A DNA stretch of 64,000 bases from Clostridia bacterium (GCA_017577715.1 PKRC01000007.1:9546-73545), one strand, 5' to 3'; positions 43,840 through 53,090 are shown, numbered from the stretch's first letter. Numbers and translations: made by a program. Notes: generated by a model from the letters alone, not told the origin.

Positions 43840-44517
43840 TTGGAAAGAGTATATGAAGTATTAACAGATCCCTATATTTCCGGGATAATTGTCTTTATTA
43901 TAACTTGGCCGCTAAGTAACTGGCTTACTAAGAGAGTAAATAAAAGTGAATATTACAAGAGGGTCAATAGTGCGAACTCCCAAATAATAGAATTACTAAC
44001 CGATTATATAATTTCGTTTAAAAATGTAGATAAAACTGTAATAGAAGAAATTATCTATGCGGTATCGTTGGAATCAAATGTAAATGTAAAAGATTTATAC
44101 AACATTAACCAGATTAGAGCTGTATTAGTGAAAGAAATAATTAACATCAAGCTAATACCCCAAGAGCAGAGAAAAGAAATCATCGAACTAATTATTTCTA
44201 ATTTAGGCAATGATAAAGTTGAAGAAACAACAGAAAAGGTAACGGCTCTTTCATTGGCCAGCGAACTAAAATCGGAAACAAAAGCAGAAACGATAATATT
44301 GACGACTATGATGGCATTTATAGTTGCATTAATATGGCTAGTTATAGGCAGAGAAATGTTCTTTGTTTTGAATAGAAATGATAGCATAGTAGTAATTGTT
44401 ATGATTGCAGTAGTAATTATTACGATTATATTGCTTGTATTTGCCATGCAAATATCGTATTTTGTGCTAAATAGAAAAAAAGAACTAAAAAAACAACCAC
44501 ACAAGGATAGGGCCTAA
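43840..44517 (+). CDS. Uncharacterised membrane protein
   Basis: A 225-residue protein I do not recognise. A first hydrophobic segment (about 12-29, ISGIIVFIITWPLSNWL) is followed by a soluble helical region rich in Ile, Asn, Lys and Glu (about 30-145), then two membrane helices (about 148-167 and 180-205) and a Lys-rich tail. The AT-rich codon use differs from the neighbouring sulfur genes. TTG 43840 follows AAAGGAGGAG. Its stop codon lies inside the stem of its own terminator. Possibly acquired. Confidence 0.65.
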   Translation: MERVYEVLTDPYISGIIVFIITWPLSNWLTKRVNKSEYYKRVNSANSQIIELLTDYIISFKNVDKTVIEEIIYAVSLESNVNVKDLYNINQIRAVLVKEIINIKLIPQEQRKEIIELIISNLGNDKVEETTEKVTALSLASELKSETKAETIILTTMMAFIVALIWLVIGREMFFVLNRNDSIVVIVMIAVVIITIILLVFAMQISYFVLNRKKELKKQPHKDRA

Positions 44518-44531
44518 ATAGGCCCTTTTTT
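44508..44531 (+). terminator. Terminator overlapping the membrane-protein stop
   Basis: GGGCCT-aaat-AGGCCC followed by six T; the TAA stop is inside the stem-loop. Confidence 0.85.
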
Positions 44532-44599
44532 CATGCATAAAATCTAAGGTGGTGAGGTGATGTGGCAAGGTACAACTGGGATAAGCTGAAAAAAGAATT

Positions 44600-45346
44600 T
44601 TATTTGAGATTGAACTCCGTAAATACTTTGTCCTTGATTTTAAGAAAATCAAGGCTTGTTCTGTCTCTTTTTCTTGGCAATGGTACTTCAATAATGGTTT
44701 TAACCCTTCCGGGAGAGGGTGTCATGATGACGATTCTATCGGCTAGAAAGACAGCTTCTTCAATATCATGTGTTACAAATATAATTGTCTTTTTCTTTTC
44801 CTGCCATATCCTCTCTATTTCATCCTGCATGTGCATACGGGTCATGGCATCCAATGCTCCAAAAGGTTCATCCATGAGCAAAATCTTGGGTTCAACTGCT
44901 AAGGCCCTTGCCAGCGCAACCCTCTGCTGCATTCCTCCTGATAGTTGTGGTGGATGATGTTTTTTGTAATCCGATAACCCCACGAGCTTAATATATTCCT
45001 CCGCTATTCGACGGCGCTCTTTCCTTTTTAGTTTCTTAGCTTCGAGGCCAAGTTCCACATTTTTTATTACATTTCTCCACGGCAGTAATCCATAATTTTG
45101 AAATATAACTATGCGATCAATAGAGGGTTGTGTAACTGTATTTCCATTTATCTTGATGGTGCCGGTAGACGGTGTGTCAAAGCCCGCTATCAGGTTTAGA
45201 AGGGTGGATTTTCCACAACCGCTGGGGCCAAGAAGGCATATAAATTCCCCTTCTTTTATATACAAATCAACTTTATCGAGCACTGTCAAGGTGCTTTTAT
45301 CTTTCAACGTAAAAGCTTTTGATACTTTCTCGATAGAAATGTACAT
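44600..45346 (-). CDS. ABC transporter ATPase (SsuB/TauB/NrtD type)
   Basis: A 248-residue ATPase of the nitrate/sulfonate/taurine importer family. Walker A is LLGPSGCGKSTLL, Q-loop VIFQNYGLLPW, signature QLSGGMQQRVALARAL, Walker B KILLMDEPFGALD, and the H-loop is VTHDIEEA. One base separates the permease stop from its start (TAA-t-ATG). It ends the minus-strand operon that begins with cooS. Substrate cannot be fixed from the ATPase. Confidence 0.92.
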   Translation of the reverse strand: MYISIEKVSKAFTLKDKSTLTVLDKVDLYIKEGEFICLLGPSGCGKSTLLNLIAGFDTPSTGTIKINGNTVTQPSIDRIVIFQNYGLLPWRNVIKNVELGLEAKKLKRKERRRIAEEYIKLVGLSDYKKHHPPQLSGGMQQRVALARALAVEPKILLMDEPFGALDAMTRMHMQDEIERIWQEKKKTIIFVTHDIEEAVFLADRIVIMTPSPGRVKTIIEVPLPRKRDRTSLDFLKIKDKVFTEFNLK

Positions 45347-45347
45347 A

Positions 45348-46139
45348 TTAGTTCCTCCTCCCCTCTGAAACTCCCCATTGTCTTTCGATATAGCCTTCCA
45401 GGAGTTTTATCAGCCGATCCAGAACGAGCCCTGATATGCCAATAAAAATTATGCCCGCTAAAACTAGATCCGATCTTAAGGAATTCCTTGAATCTATTAT
45501 CAGGTATCCTAAGCCGGATTGCGCTCCTACCATTTCCCCGGCAACCAGGAAAACCCACGCTGTACCCAGCGCTATGTGCAGCCCGTTAGCAATCATTGGG
45601 AAGGCGGCGGGAAGTATGATTTTAAAAAGCAAGTGTGGTTGCCGAATGCCAAAATTGTTTGCAACATTCAAATAAGCAGGATCCACCTTTCTAACTCCGG
45701 AAACTGTGGAAAGAAGGGTAGGGAAGAACCCGGCAATGAAAATGATGATGATTGCAGGAACATCGCCTATGCCGAACCAGAGGACGATAAAAGGAAACCA
45801 GGCAATGGGAGACACAGGTCTCAACAATTGCACAACGGGTTCTACAAATTCCCATACTTTTTTATTGTAGCCTAAGACAAGGCCAAGGCTTATTCCTGTA
45901 ACTGCAGCCACAGTATATCCCGTTATAAATCTTGACAGGCTGACTTTAAAATGGGTAATAAGGGTTCCGTCTTTTACCAGTTCTCCCATTCCTTCTAGCA
46001 CTTTTACAGGGGAGGGAAGGAGGGATGGTTCATATCTTCCTGTAAGCACTATCAGCTCCCATATTCCAACGAATAAAGCCAAACTTGAGATAACTTTTAA
46101 AACTTTTACTATTTTCCCCATAACTGCATCACTTCGCAT
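45348..46139 (-). CDS. ABC transporter permease (SsuC/TauC type)
   Basis: A 263-residue BPD-type permease with six predicted helices and the coupling-helix EAA motif region (NVANNFGIRQPHLLFKIILPAAFPMIANGLHIALGTAW). It is of the family that carries sulfonates, taurine, nitrate or pyrimidine precursors. The first ATG (46139) overlaps the binding-protein gene by 11 bases; the second in-frame ATG (46121) is an alternative start. Partner of the adjacent ATPase and the frameshifted binding protein. Confidence 0.9.
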   Translation of the reverse strand: MRSDAVMGKIVKVLKVISSLALFVGIWELIVLTGRYEPSLLPSPVKVLEGMGELVKDGTLITHFKVSLSRFITGYTVAAVTGISLGLVLGYNKKVWEFVEPVVQLLRPVSPIAWFPFIVLWFGIGDVPAIIIIFIAGFFPTLLSTVSGVRKVDPAYLNVANNFGIRQPHLLFKIILPAAFPMIANGLHIALGTAWVFLVAGEMVGAQSGLGYLIIDSRNSLRSDLVLAGIIFIGISGLVLDRLIKLLEGYIERQWGVSEGRRN

Positions 46140-47098
46140 TATCTATTAGTGTATTGTCTACAAAATCACTGTATGGAGGAGGATTTTCTATAAGGCCCAT
46201 TTCAACAAGGTATTTTGAAAGGTCATTGTAATCCTTTTCCTCAAGTTTTAAATTTTTATAAGAAATCCATTTGAGCGATAGCTCAAGGACACGTGAGTCG
46301 GTTCTTAAGTATTTTGTTAGGATATCCAATGTAGCGCGGTCTTTTAAATCTGCTTTATGGGCTGCATTTACATACTCCTGTACAAATTTTTCTGCGATGG
46401 ATCTATTGTTTTGAATGAAATCATTTCTCAGCACAAGAGCGCAGCAAACGGGAATTCCCCCACAGGTTTTGAGAGTCAAACAATACCTTTCCTTTACCGT
46501 TGGCAACCGACACAGCGCCAAAGGGTTCTGCAACTGAATAGCCGGATATCCTTCCTTCCGACAGAGCTGCGGGCATTTCTGGCGGGGAGAGTTCTATTAC
46601 GTTTATGTCATTGTATGAAAGCCCATTGTTCTTTAGCATAATATACAGCAAAATATTGTGGGTAGAAAGCCGATGGGGAATTGCAAACGTCTTCCCTTTT
46701 AATTGAGCAACGCTGCTTATATCTTTTGATGTCACAACAACGTTTCCGTCTCTGTGGCCTAAAGCAACGGCTTTTAAGTCAATTCCCTGTTCTCGGGCTT
46801 TCATCGCAAGCTGAATCAATATGGAGGCGCCATCTACTTTACCAGCATTTAAAGCTTCTATAACCTCAGGCCATGAACTAAACTTAACGAGTTCAAGCTT
46901 TACATCCTGTGGGTTTTGTTTTAATAGTTCATTTTGTATATACAGCGGGACTGCATGCGTAATTGGAATATATGCTATCTTTATCGTTTTTGTCTCTGCC
47001 TGTGTATTTGTCTCATATGTTGATTTGCAGCCCGCTAGGTTGAGCATCAAAAGCGCTAATATAAGGGCAAAGATGGCTCTAATAAATTTTTCCTTCAT
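46129..47098 (-). pseudogene. ABC substrate-binding lipoprotein (SsuA/TauA type), frameshifted
   Basis: The binding protein reads in one frame from 47098 (signal peptide and lipobox LNLAGC, TIKIAYIPITHAVPLYI, ASILIQLAMKAREQG) to KGKVLFDSQNLWG. It then continues in another frame from about 46460 (IPVCCALVLRNDFIQNN...) to the stop at 46129. The shift falls in a run of five C at 46457-46461 (five G in the gene sense); deleting one base restores one frame of about 323 codons. It could be a true mutation, a phase-variable tract or a sequencing error. The ribosome site GGAGGG precedes ATG 47098. Confidence 0.82.
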
Positions 47099-47153
47099 TA
47101 ATATTTCCCTCCAATATTTACCTCCGATTTGTCTCTGATTGTTGTAATGATTT

Positions 47154-49163
47154 TTATTCCCATCCCAAGGCTTTTCGCTTGTTTTTTATATCTGACACTA
47201 TTCTTTCAGCAAGCTTTTCGTGGTCTACTTCCACAACCATAACCGAGCCCAGAGTCTTTTGCGTATCCTCAAATAGAAATTTCATCACCTTTTCAGAACC
47301 CTGCACCGGTGGATAAACCGAATGATAAGAGTTGATTCCAAGGAGCCTGAATCCCAAAGCTGCCCCGACTCCTTTTTCATTGGACCATTCTGGGCTTGCA
47401 AAGGCAAAAGGCATATCTTTTATATCTTTACCTAAGGCATCGGCCAGCGCTCTGAAAAACGCAGATGCTCTCGCGTTGTCAAGGCACTCACCCATATGCC
47501 AGACCGGAGGGAGATCCGGTTGGAGAAACTTTCTTAATTCACTCCCGGTCATGCTAAGGGCGGATTTATTGCAAAAGCCCAATTTCAGCAAAGGGAATGA
47601 AGCACAGCCGTTTGTCAGAACGAGGATGTTGTTTTGTATTAAGATCGATGCGATGTCTGTAATCGCCTTTTCATAAATCACTCTTGGGTTGTTGCAACCC
47701 ACGAGATTTACAATTCCTGCGATCTTGCCGTCTCTCAGGGCATCAGCTATTACTTCTATGCTTCCAAAATGGCTGATAGCATACTCCAATGAAAAGCCTA
47801 CTTCAGCTTCTACTTCATATTGGGGTATGAAAACAGGAACATCCCTCCTCGATGCAAAGCTGTCAATAGCTCTTTTTATGATTTTCCTTGCGAGCGCTTT
47901 GGTCTCGCTCAGATTCGAATGCATGTGGTCGTATCCGTAATGTTCGGCTCCCGGTAGCCTTGCAGAATCGCTGGTTGTCACCACAGTTGTTTTAAAGCAT
48001 TTCGCCACTTCCATTATGGAAGGATATACATCCTGAACATCTGCTACCCACAGGTCAATAGCGCCTGTGCCAAGCACCAGCTCTACGCCAATGGCATTTG
48101 ATAGCGGAATGACTCCGCCGTAACGATACATTGCGGAAAGCCCTGAACAGCATATGCCGTAAAATTGAATGCCCAAAGCACCTTTTTGCTTTGCAAGGTT
48201 CACAAACTCCGGGCTTCTTCCCTGTTTTACGATTTCGCTCACCAGTAATGGAGAGTGCCCGTGGACGGCAATATTGACGTACCCTTCTTTCAAAGCTCCT
48301 AAATTTGCTCTTACCGTTCTTCTTTGGGGCATGCCGAAAAGGCTGTCCATGGCTATGGAGGAACCAAGTACGCTGGTCCAGGCAAATGCAAGCCCACACC
48401 TTAAGAACTGCTTCATGACATTTTCCCAATCTCCATCGGTCCCCGTGCTTGTTCTGTGAAGAGCCTCAAACACCTCGTGATAGGCTCCGATGGGGAGAAT
48501 ATCAAGCTCCTCCCATACTCTTATTCTTTCTTCTGGTGCAAAGGCGTGCAAGGTTTTATGTTTGCCAGGGACCGCTCTGCATAAATCTTCGATGAGAATA
48601 TCGGCTACCTCAGAAGCTATTTCTTCCAAGGTTTTTCCCTCTGTATTGATTCCAAGCTGGACGGCCGACTTTTTCAACTTATCAGCTCCTGCAATGGGCA
48701 TCTCTAGAAGACCCTGAGCGGCAGCTTTTAAAGCCAGCATTATTTCGCGGCCCCTTGCGCCATGAGCTGCCACTCCTGCTGCAACCCAACGTAAAAGATT
48801 TCTGGCCACAATAAGGTCGGCGTCTGCGCCGCATACTCCTTTGGGGCTTTTTTTAGTAATCCTGCATGGACCCATATTGCAGTTTCTGCAGCATACACCT
48901 GCTATACCGAAAGAGCATTGAGGTTTTTGTTTGTCAAAGCGGTCAAAGCAGGTTTCACATCCCGCCTTTTCCATATGTAGAAGCATTTCCCTGACTGCCG
49001 GGTCGGGGGTATATTTCAGTACATCGCTTTTTGAAGGAAAGCTTTTTTTATATTCCTCTACTGCCTGGATGTAGTCGTTGAAGTTTTCAGCATGATGGTA
49101 GTAAACCCGCTCTTTATGACCGAAATGTGTGTGATGATAGTGGCGTGGATGGTGCAAGTTCAT
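47154..49163 (-). CDS. cooS: CooS-family Ni,Fe carbon monoxide dehydrogenase homologue
   Basis: A 669-residue protein with the full CooS fold. D/B-cluster cysteines are present: C83 (PQC), C91, C92, C95, C100 and C111. Of the C-cluster ligands, the His (HGHSP, 301-303), C338/C339 (GICCSG), C490 (VGCNNP), C520 (NGCAS) and C560 (HMGECLDN) are kept, but the Cys of the usual DxQC motif is D378 (VADVQDVYP). The protein may therefore not oxidise CO as canonical CooS does. The N-terminus is His-rich (9 His in the first 24 residues). ATG 49163 follows AGGAGGG. No cooC, cooF or acs genes are near; an ABC importer follows. Confidence 0.88.
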   Translation of the reverse strand: MNLHHPRHYHHTHFGHKERVYYHHAENFNDYIQAVEEYKKSFPSKSDVLKYTPDPAVREMLLHMEKAGCETCFDRFDKQKPQCSFGIAGVCCRNCNMGPCRITKKSPKGVCGADADLIVARNLLRWVAAGVAAHGARGREIMLALKAAAQGLLEMPIAGADKLKKSAVQLGINTEGKTLEEIASEVADILIEDLCRAVPGKHKTLHAFAPEERIRVWEELDILPIGAYHEVFEALHRTSTGTDGDWENVMKQFLRCGLAFAWTSVLGSSIAMDSLFGMPQRRTVRANLGALKEGYVNIAVHGHSPLLVSEIVKQGRSPEFVNLAKQKGALGIQFYGICCSGLSAMYRYGGVIPLSNAIGVELVLGTGAIDLWVADVQDVYPSIMEVAKCFKTTVVTTSDSARLPGAEHYGYDHMHSNLSETKALARKIIKRAIDSFASRRDVPVFIPQYEVEAEVGFSLEYAISHFGSIEVIADALRDGKIAGIVNLVGCNNPRVIYEKAITDIASILIQNNILVLTNGCASFPLLKLGFCNKSALSMTGSELRKFLQPDLPPVWHMGECLDNARASAFFRALADALGKDIKDMPFAFASPEWSNEKGVGAALGFRLLGINSYHSVYPPVQGSEKVMKFLFEDTQKTLGSVMVVEVDHEKLAERIVSDIKNKRKALGWE

Positions 49164-49190
49164 TTTCAACCCTCCTGCAAATAATACTAT

Positions 49191-49200
49191 TCCTATATGA
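49191..49200. promoter_or_regulatory. Shared operator-like motif, copy A (cooS)
   Basis: TCCTATATGA followed by TTAGTACTAT, next to the cooS -10. The same ten bases occur at copies B and C. Confidence 0.55.
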
Positions 49201-49213
49201 TTAGTACTATTTA

Positions 49214-49242
49214 AATTTATTTAAAAACATAACGGCTGTCAA
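49214..49242 (-). promoter_or_regulatory. cooS promoter
   Basis: On the minus strand: TTGACA (49242-49237), 17-base spacer, TAAATT (49219-49214). Copies of TCCTATATGA flank it at 49191-49200 (downstream of -10) and 49260-49269 (upstream of -35). Confidence 0.6.
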
Positions 49243-49259
49243 CAGTTATTTTAAATAAT

Positions 49260-49269
49260 TCCTATATGA
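49260..49269. promoter_or_regulatory. Shared operator-like motif, copy B (cooS upstream)
   Basis: TCCTATATGA followed by ATAATATGAA, about 18 bases upstream of the cooS -35. Confidence 0.5.
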
Positions 49270-49302
49270 ATAATATGAATAGTTGTAAAAACTTAAAAAC
49301 TT

Positions 49303-49338
49303 ATAAAAAAGGCTTACCTTGAATTAAGGTAAGCCTTT
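49303..49338 (-). terminator. Terminator of the larE-ridA-met operon
   Basis: AAAGGCTTACCTT / AAGGTAAGCCTTT 13-bp stem with 5-base loop. A-run on the plus strand equals a T-run for minus-strand transcription. It separates the met operon from cooS. Confidence 0.88.
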
Positions 49339-49370
49339 AGTTAGGAGTTTTAAGAATCAACATAAAAGAA

Positions 49371-50504
49371 TCAATATAACGCTTTTTCGAAATCTTCAAT
49401 TAAATCCTCTATGTCTTCAAGCCCCACCGATACTCTTATCAAATCGTCTGTTATCCCCAGCCTTTCTCTTTCTGATTTGGGTACAGCGGCATGCGACATT
49501 TTAACCGGATAGGATACGATGGTTTCAACTCCGCCGAGGCTTGCAGCCACTGCGGCTAGCTTTATTTTTTTCATGAAACTCTTTGCTTTTTCAGCATCGA
49601 TGGTTTTAAAAGAAAGCACAGCTCCTGCTCCATCCGCCTGGCTGTAATGAATGTCTCTGCCCTCGTGATTTTGAAGTCCAGGATAGTATACCTGTTTTAC
49701 ATTTTTATTCTTCTGCAGATATTCTGCGAGCTTTTGCGCGCTATCCTGCTGATAATCAAGCCTGACCTTAAGCGTTTTCAAGCCCCTTAAAAGCAGCCAG
49801 CTGTCCTGAGGGCCAAGAATTGCGCCAAAGCCATTTTGCACTGAATATATCCTTTGGCTCAATTCAGCGCCTTTGACCACTACCAGGCCTCCAATCACGT
49901 CGCTGTGTCCGCCGATAAACTTTGTAGCGCTGTGAATTACAATGTCAAACCCAAGCTCTATAGGCCTTTGCAAATAGGGCGACATAAAGGTGTTGTCGAT
50001 AATGGTGATAAGGTTATGCTCTCTGGCGATTTTAACTATGCTCCTTAAATCAGTTATTTTAAGCAAGGGATTTGAAGGCGTTTCAACATAAATCGCCCTG
50101 GTATTAGGGGTGATGCTTTTCTTTACAGCATCGATATCTGTTGTGTCAACAAAGCTGGCGGAGAGGTGATAGCGGGCAAAGAAGGATGTTATGATCCGGT
50201 GGGTTCCGCCATACACGTCCTGGCTCACTATAATATGATCGCCCGAAGAAAAAATCGAGAGCACCGAGGATATTGCGGCCATTCCGGAAGCAAAGGCAAA
50301 GCCTTTATCGCCTCCCTCCAGTATGGCTATGGTTTCTTCAAGGGCCTTTCTGGTTGGATTGCCCGAGCGGGAGTATTCGTATTCCTGTGGTTGGTCGATG
50401 TCTCTCAGGTGGTAGGTTGAAACCTGGTATATTGGTATGCTGAGCGCTCCCGTATTTTTATCCATTTCATTTCCGTTATGAATTAGTTTTGTTGCAAATC
50501 TCAT
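49371..50504 (-). CDS. metC: Cystathionine beta/gamma-lyase-type PLP enzyme
   Basis: A 377-residue Cys/Met-metabolism PLP enzyme. The PLP lysine is in IHSATKFIGGHSDVIGG; other family motifs are YSRSGNPTRKALE, FASGMAAIS, DDVYGGT-like SQDVYGGTHR, and SLGGVETIVSYP. It probably removes sulfide or homocysteine from cystathionine or a related thioether. ATG 50504 has AAGGTGA five bases upstream. It is the last gene of the larE operon. MetC versus Mgl-type activity cannot be told by eye. Confidence 0.85.
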   Translation of the reverse strand: MRFATKLIHNGNEMDKNTGALSIPIYQVSTYHLRDIDQPQEYEYSRSGNPTRKALEETIAILEGGDKGFAFASGMAAISSVLSIFSSGDHIIVSQDVYGGTHRIITSFFARYHLSASFVDTTDIDAVKKSITPNTRAIYVETPSNPLLKITDLRSIVKIAREHNLITIIDNTFMSPYLQRPIELGFDIVIHSATKFIGGHSDVIGGLVVVKGAELSQRIYSVQNGFGAILGPQDSWLLLRGLKTLKVRLDYQQDSAQKLAEYLQKNKNVKQVYYPGLQNHEGRDIHYSQADGAGAVLSFKTIDAEKAKSFMKKIKLAAVAASLGGVETIVSYPVKMSHAAVPKSERERLGITDDLIRVSVGLEDIEDLIEDFEKALY

Positions 50505-50540
50505 ATATATCACCTTATCTTGATTATTTTATTTAAGTTC

Positions 50541-51692
50541 TTAGTCCAGCGCCTGTTCCAGATCGGATATAAGATCTTCAACCGCCTCAATTCCTACAGA
50601 CAGCCTAAGAAGTTTATCTGTAACGCCAATTCGCCTTCTCATTTCTTCAGGTATAGCTGAGTGTGTCTGTACAATAGGATAGGTTATGAGGCTTTCTACG
50701 CCTCCAAGGCTTTCGGCAAACATAATTATCTGTACCCTTTTAAGGACCTGTTCTACCAGTGCTGTGTCCTTAACTGAAAATGATATCATTGCGCCAAAAC
50801 CCGAAGCCTGCCTCCTGGAAATCTCGTAGCCCTCATGATCGCTCAGCCCTACATAATACACTTTTTCAACCTTCTTATGGTTTTGCAGCCATTTAGCGAT
50901 AGTCAGCGCATTTTCTTGCTGTTTTTCAAGCCTTACTGCCAGCGTTTTGATTCCCCGGAGGATCAACCAACTATCAAAGGGAGCTAAAACCGCTCCTTCG
51001 GATTTCTGTATCAGTTTTATCCTTTCGGCTATGTCGTCGTCGTTTACAACTATAAATCCTGCCAATGTATCGTTGTGGCCTCCGAGGTATTTGGTCCCGC
51101 TGTGGATTACGATATCGGCTCCCAGTTCGAGAGGCCTTTGAAAATATGGGGTAAGAAAGGTATTATCCACAATGGTCAGTATTTTTCTTGATTTTGCCAG
51201 GGCGGCTGTGAGGGCGATATCGGTAACCTTCATCATGGGATTGGAAGGTGTCTCAATAAATATTGCAGCTGTGGTACTTCTTAAGGCCTGTTCTACTTCA
51301 TGGATACGGCTGGTATCTATATAAGTAAATTCAATGCCGTATCGCCTGTAAATTTCTTCAAACAGCCTGTATGTACCCCCATAAAGGTCATCTGAAACGA
51401 TGATGTGCTGGCCTGGCTCAAATAAAGAAAGCACTGTTGAAATAGCGGCCATACCGCTTGAAAATGCAAAACCATGTTTCCCATTTTCAAGGTTTGCAAT
51501 GGTATTTTCAAGCTCTTCCCTTGTTGGGTTTTGAACCCTGGAGTAATCGTATCCCGTTGTTTGATTCAGGCCCGGATGCCTGAAGGTAGCGCTCTGATAT
51601 ATCGGAAAGCTTACCGCGCCGGTGTATTGGTCATAGCCCTTATATCCATGTACTACTTTGGTTTCGAGTTTCAATTGCTTGGATATCCCCAT
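50541..51692 (-). CDS. metI: Cystathionine gamma-synthase-type PLP enzyme (MetI-like)
   Basis: A 383-residue relative of the downstream enzyme, with PLP lysine in IHSGTKYLGGHNDTLAG, YSRVQNPTREELE, FSSGMAAIST and SLGGVESLITYP. The pair resembles metI-metC of bacilli, which convert O-acyl-homoserine and cysteine to homocysteine via cystathionine. Operon position between ridA and metC supports a transsulfuration role. ATG 51692 is preceded by GAGGAG at a somewhat long spacing. Confidence 0.84.
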   Translation of the reverse strand: MGISKQLKLETKVVHGYKGYDQYTGAVSFPIYQSATFRHPGLNQTTGYDYSRVQNPTREELENTIANLENGKHGFAFSSGMAAISTVLSLFEPGQHIIVSDDLYGGTYRLFEEIYRRYGIEFTYIDTSRIHEVEQALRSTTAAIFIETPSNPMMKVTDIALTAALAKSRKILTIVDNTFLTPYFQRPLELGADIVIHSGTKYLGGHNDTLAGFIVVNDDDIAERIKLIQKSEGAVLAPFDSWLILRGIKTLAVRLEKQQENALTIAKWLQNHKKVEKVYYVGLSDHEGYEISRRQASGFGAMISFSVKDTALVEQVLKRVQIIMFAESLGGVESLITYPIVQTHSAIPEEMRRRIGVTDKLLRLSVGIEAVEDLISDLEQALD

Positions 51693-51712
51693 GAAACATC
51701 ACCGCTCCTCTT

Positions 51713-52090
51713 TCACTTTAGCGCAACGGCTTCGATTTCTATCAATACATCCTTGGGCAGCCTGTTTACTTCAACGCACGACCTTGCCGGATACGGCTCG
51801 GAAAAATACTTTGCATACACCTCATTCATGGCCGAGAAATCGCTGAGGTCCTTCATAAATACGGTGGTTTTTATCACCTTTTCCATGCTGCTTCCTGCGG
51901 CTTCAAGCACATTCTTCAGGTTTTCCAGCACCTGGGCGGTTTGCTCTTTAATCCCGCCGCTTACCACCTGGCCGGTTGAAGGGTCTATTGGGATCTGCCC
52001 CGATGTATAAATCAAAGCCCCTGTGTCTATAGCCTGAGAATATGGCCCTATAGCAGCGGGAGCTTTATCGGTATGAACAGCCTTATGCAT
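51713..52090 (-). CDS. ridA: RidA family enamine/imine deaminase
   Basis: A 125-residue YjgF/RidA protein (KAPAAIGPYSQAIDTGALIYTSGQIPIDP; SCVEVNRLPKDVLIEIEAVA with the key Arg). RidA hydrolyses reactive 2-aminoacrylate and other enamines released by PLP enzymes, so its place between larE and two PLP lyase-type genes is meaningful. ATG 52090 overlaps the larE stop by 8 bases and follows AAAAGGGGTG. Confidence 0.92.
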   Translation of the reverse strand: MHKAVHTDKAPAAIGPYSQAIDTGALIYTSGQIPIDPSTGQVVSGGIKEQTAQVLENLKNVLEAAGSSMEKVIKTTVFMKDLSDFSAMNEVYAKYFSEPYPARSCVEVNRLPKDVLIEIEAVALK

Positions 52091-52937
52091 TTGCCTCACC
52101 CCTTTTGAAAAAACCTTCGTTCATGCTGCCCGTTCTGTATCCTTTGAGGTCAAGGGCGACGTATAGAAAGCCCAGCTCCCTGAACCTTGAATATATGGCC
52201 TCCCTTACCTGCTTATCCAGGAATTTGCCAAAGTCGTTTTCATCTGCCTCGATTCTCGCTACGCTGCCGTGATACCTTACGCGAACCTGCCTGAAGCCCA
52301 GATCTATAAGGAACTGCTCAGCCTTATCCACCATTTCTAGCTTTTCTTTTGTTATCTTTTCACCGTAAGGGAACCTGGATGCCAGACAGGCGAAAGAGGG
52401 TTTGTTCCAGGTTGCTAGGCCCATCTCCTTTGACAGGAATCTGATCTCATCCTTGGTCAGTTTAACTTCCTTCAATGGGCTTACCACCCTCAGCTCTGAT
52501 ACCGCCTGAAGGCCGGGACGATAGTCGCCGATGAGATCATCATAGTTGGAGCCTTCGGCTACGAATTTAAAGCCTTCTTCCTCTGCAATCTTTTTGATCT
52601 TCTGAAACAGCTCATGTTTGCACAGGTAACACCTGTTTAAGGGATTGTCAGAAAAGCCTTCCACTTCCAGCTCTTCGGATACTATCACCCTATGCGGAAT
52701 TCCATGCTGGGCTGCAAACTGTACCGCTTCGTTGAATTCCCTTTCGGGGTACATCGAGGATCTGGCCGTTATGGCCAGCATCTTATCCCCCAGAACCTCG
52801 TGGGCTACTTTTGCCAGAAAAGACGAATCCACTCCCCCTGAGAAGGCGATGACCACGCTTTCCATGGATTTCAGCAGATCCTTCAAAGCTTCCAGCTTGG
52901 TATGTGCCTCGTTGGCAAGTATATCAACAGACATCAT
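52083..52937 (-). CDS. larE: LarE-type sacrificial sulfur transferase
   Basis: A 284-residue PP-loop ATPase. The N-type PP-loop is FSGGVDSSF (32-40). It has three cysteines: C103 and C106 (NRCYLCK) and C184 (PSFACLASRFPYG). LarE donates sulfur to pyridinium dithiocarboxylic acid, the precursor of the nickel-pincer cofactor of lactate racemase; three-Cys members can carry a [4Fe-4S] cluster. ATG 52937 follows AGGAGGG, not the ATG at 52958. No larB, larC or larA is in the window. Confidence 0.88.
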   Translation of the reverse strand: MMSVDILANEAHTKLEALKDLLKSMESVVIAFSGGVDSSFLAKVAHEVLGDKMLAITARSSMYPEREFNEAVQFAAQHGIPHRVIVSEELEVEGFSDNPLNRCYLCKHELFQKIKKIAEEEGFKFVAEGSNYDDLIGDYRPGLQAVSELRVVSPLKEVKLTKDEIRFLSKEMGLATWNKPSFACLASRFPYGEKITKEKLEMVDKAEQFLIDLGFRQVRVRYHGSVARIEADENDFGKFLDKQVREAIYSRFRELGFLYVALDLKGYRTGSMNEGFFKRGEANA

Positions 52938-53090
52938 TGTTACCCTCCTGTTCATCATATTAAAAGCTCTGTTTTAATTTACCTGTAAGCTTGATCTTTA
53001 TAACTTACCTTAAAGTTTATGCTAAGATTTATACGCGGAAAATGGTTTTTATAAAACCGATATTTTGTACTATCGAGTATTTTTAAGTAA

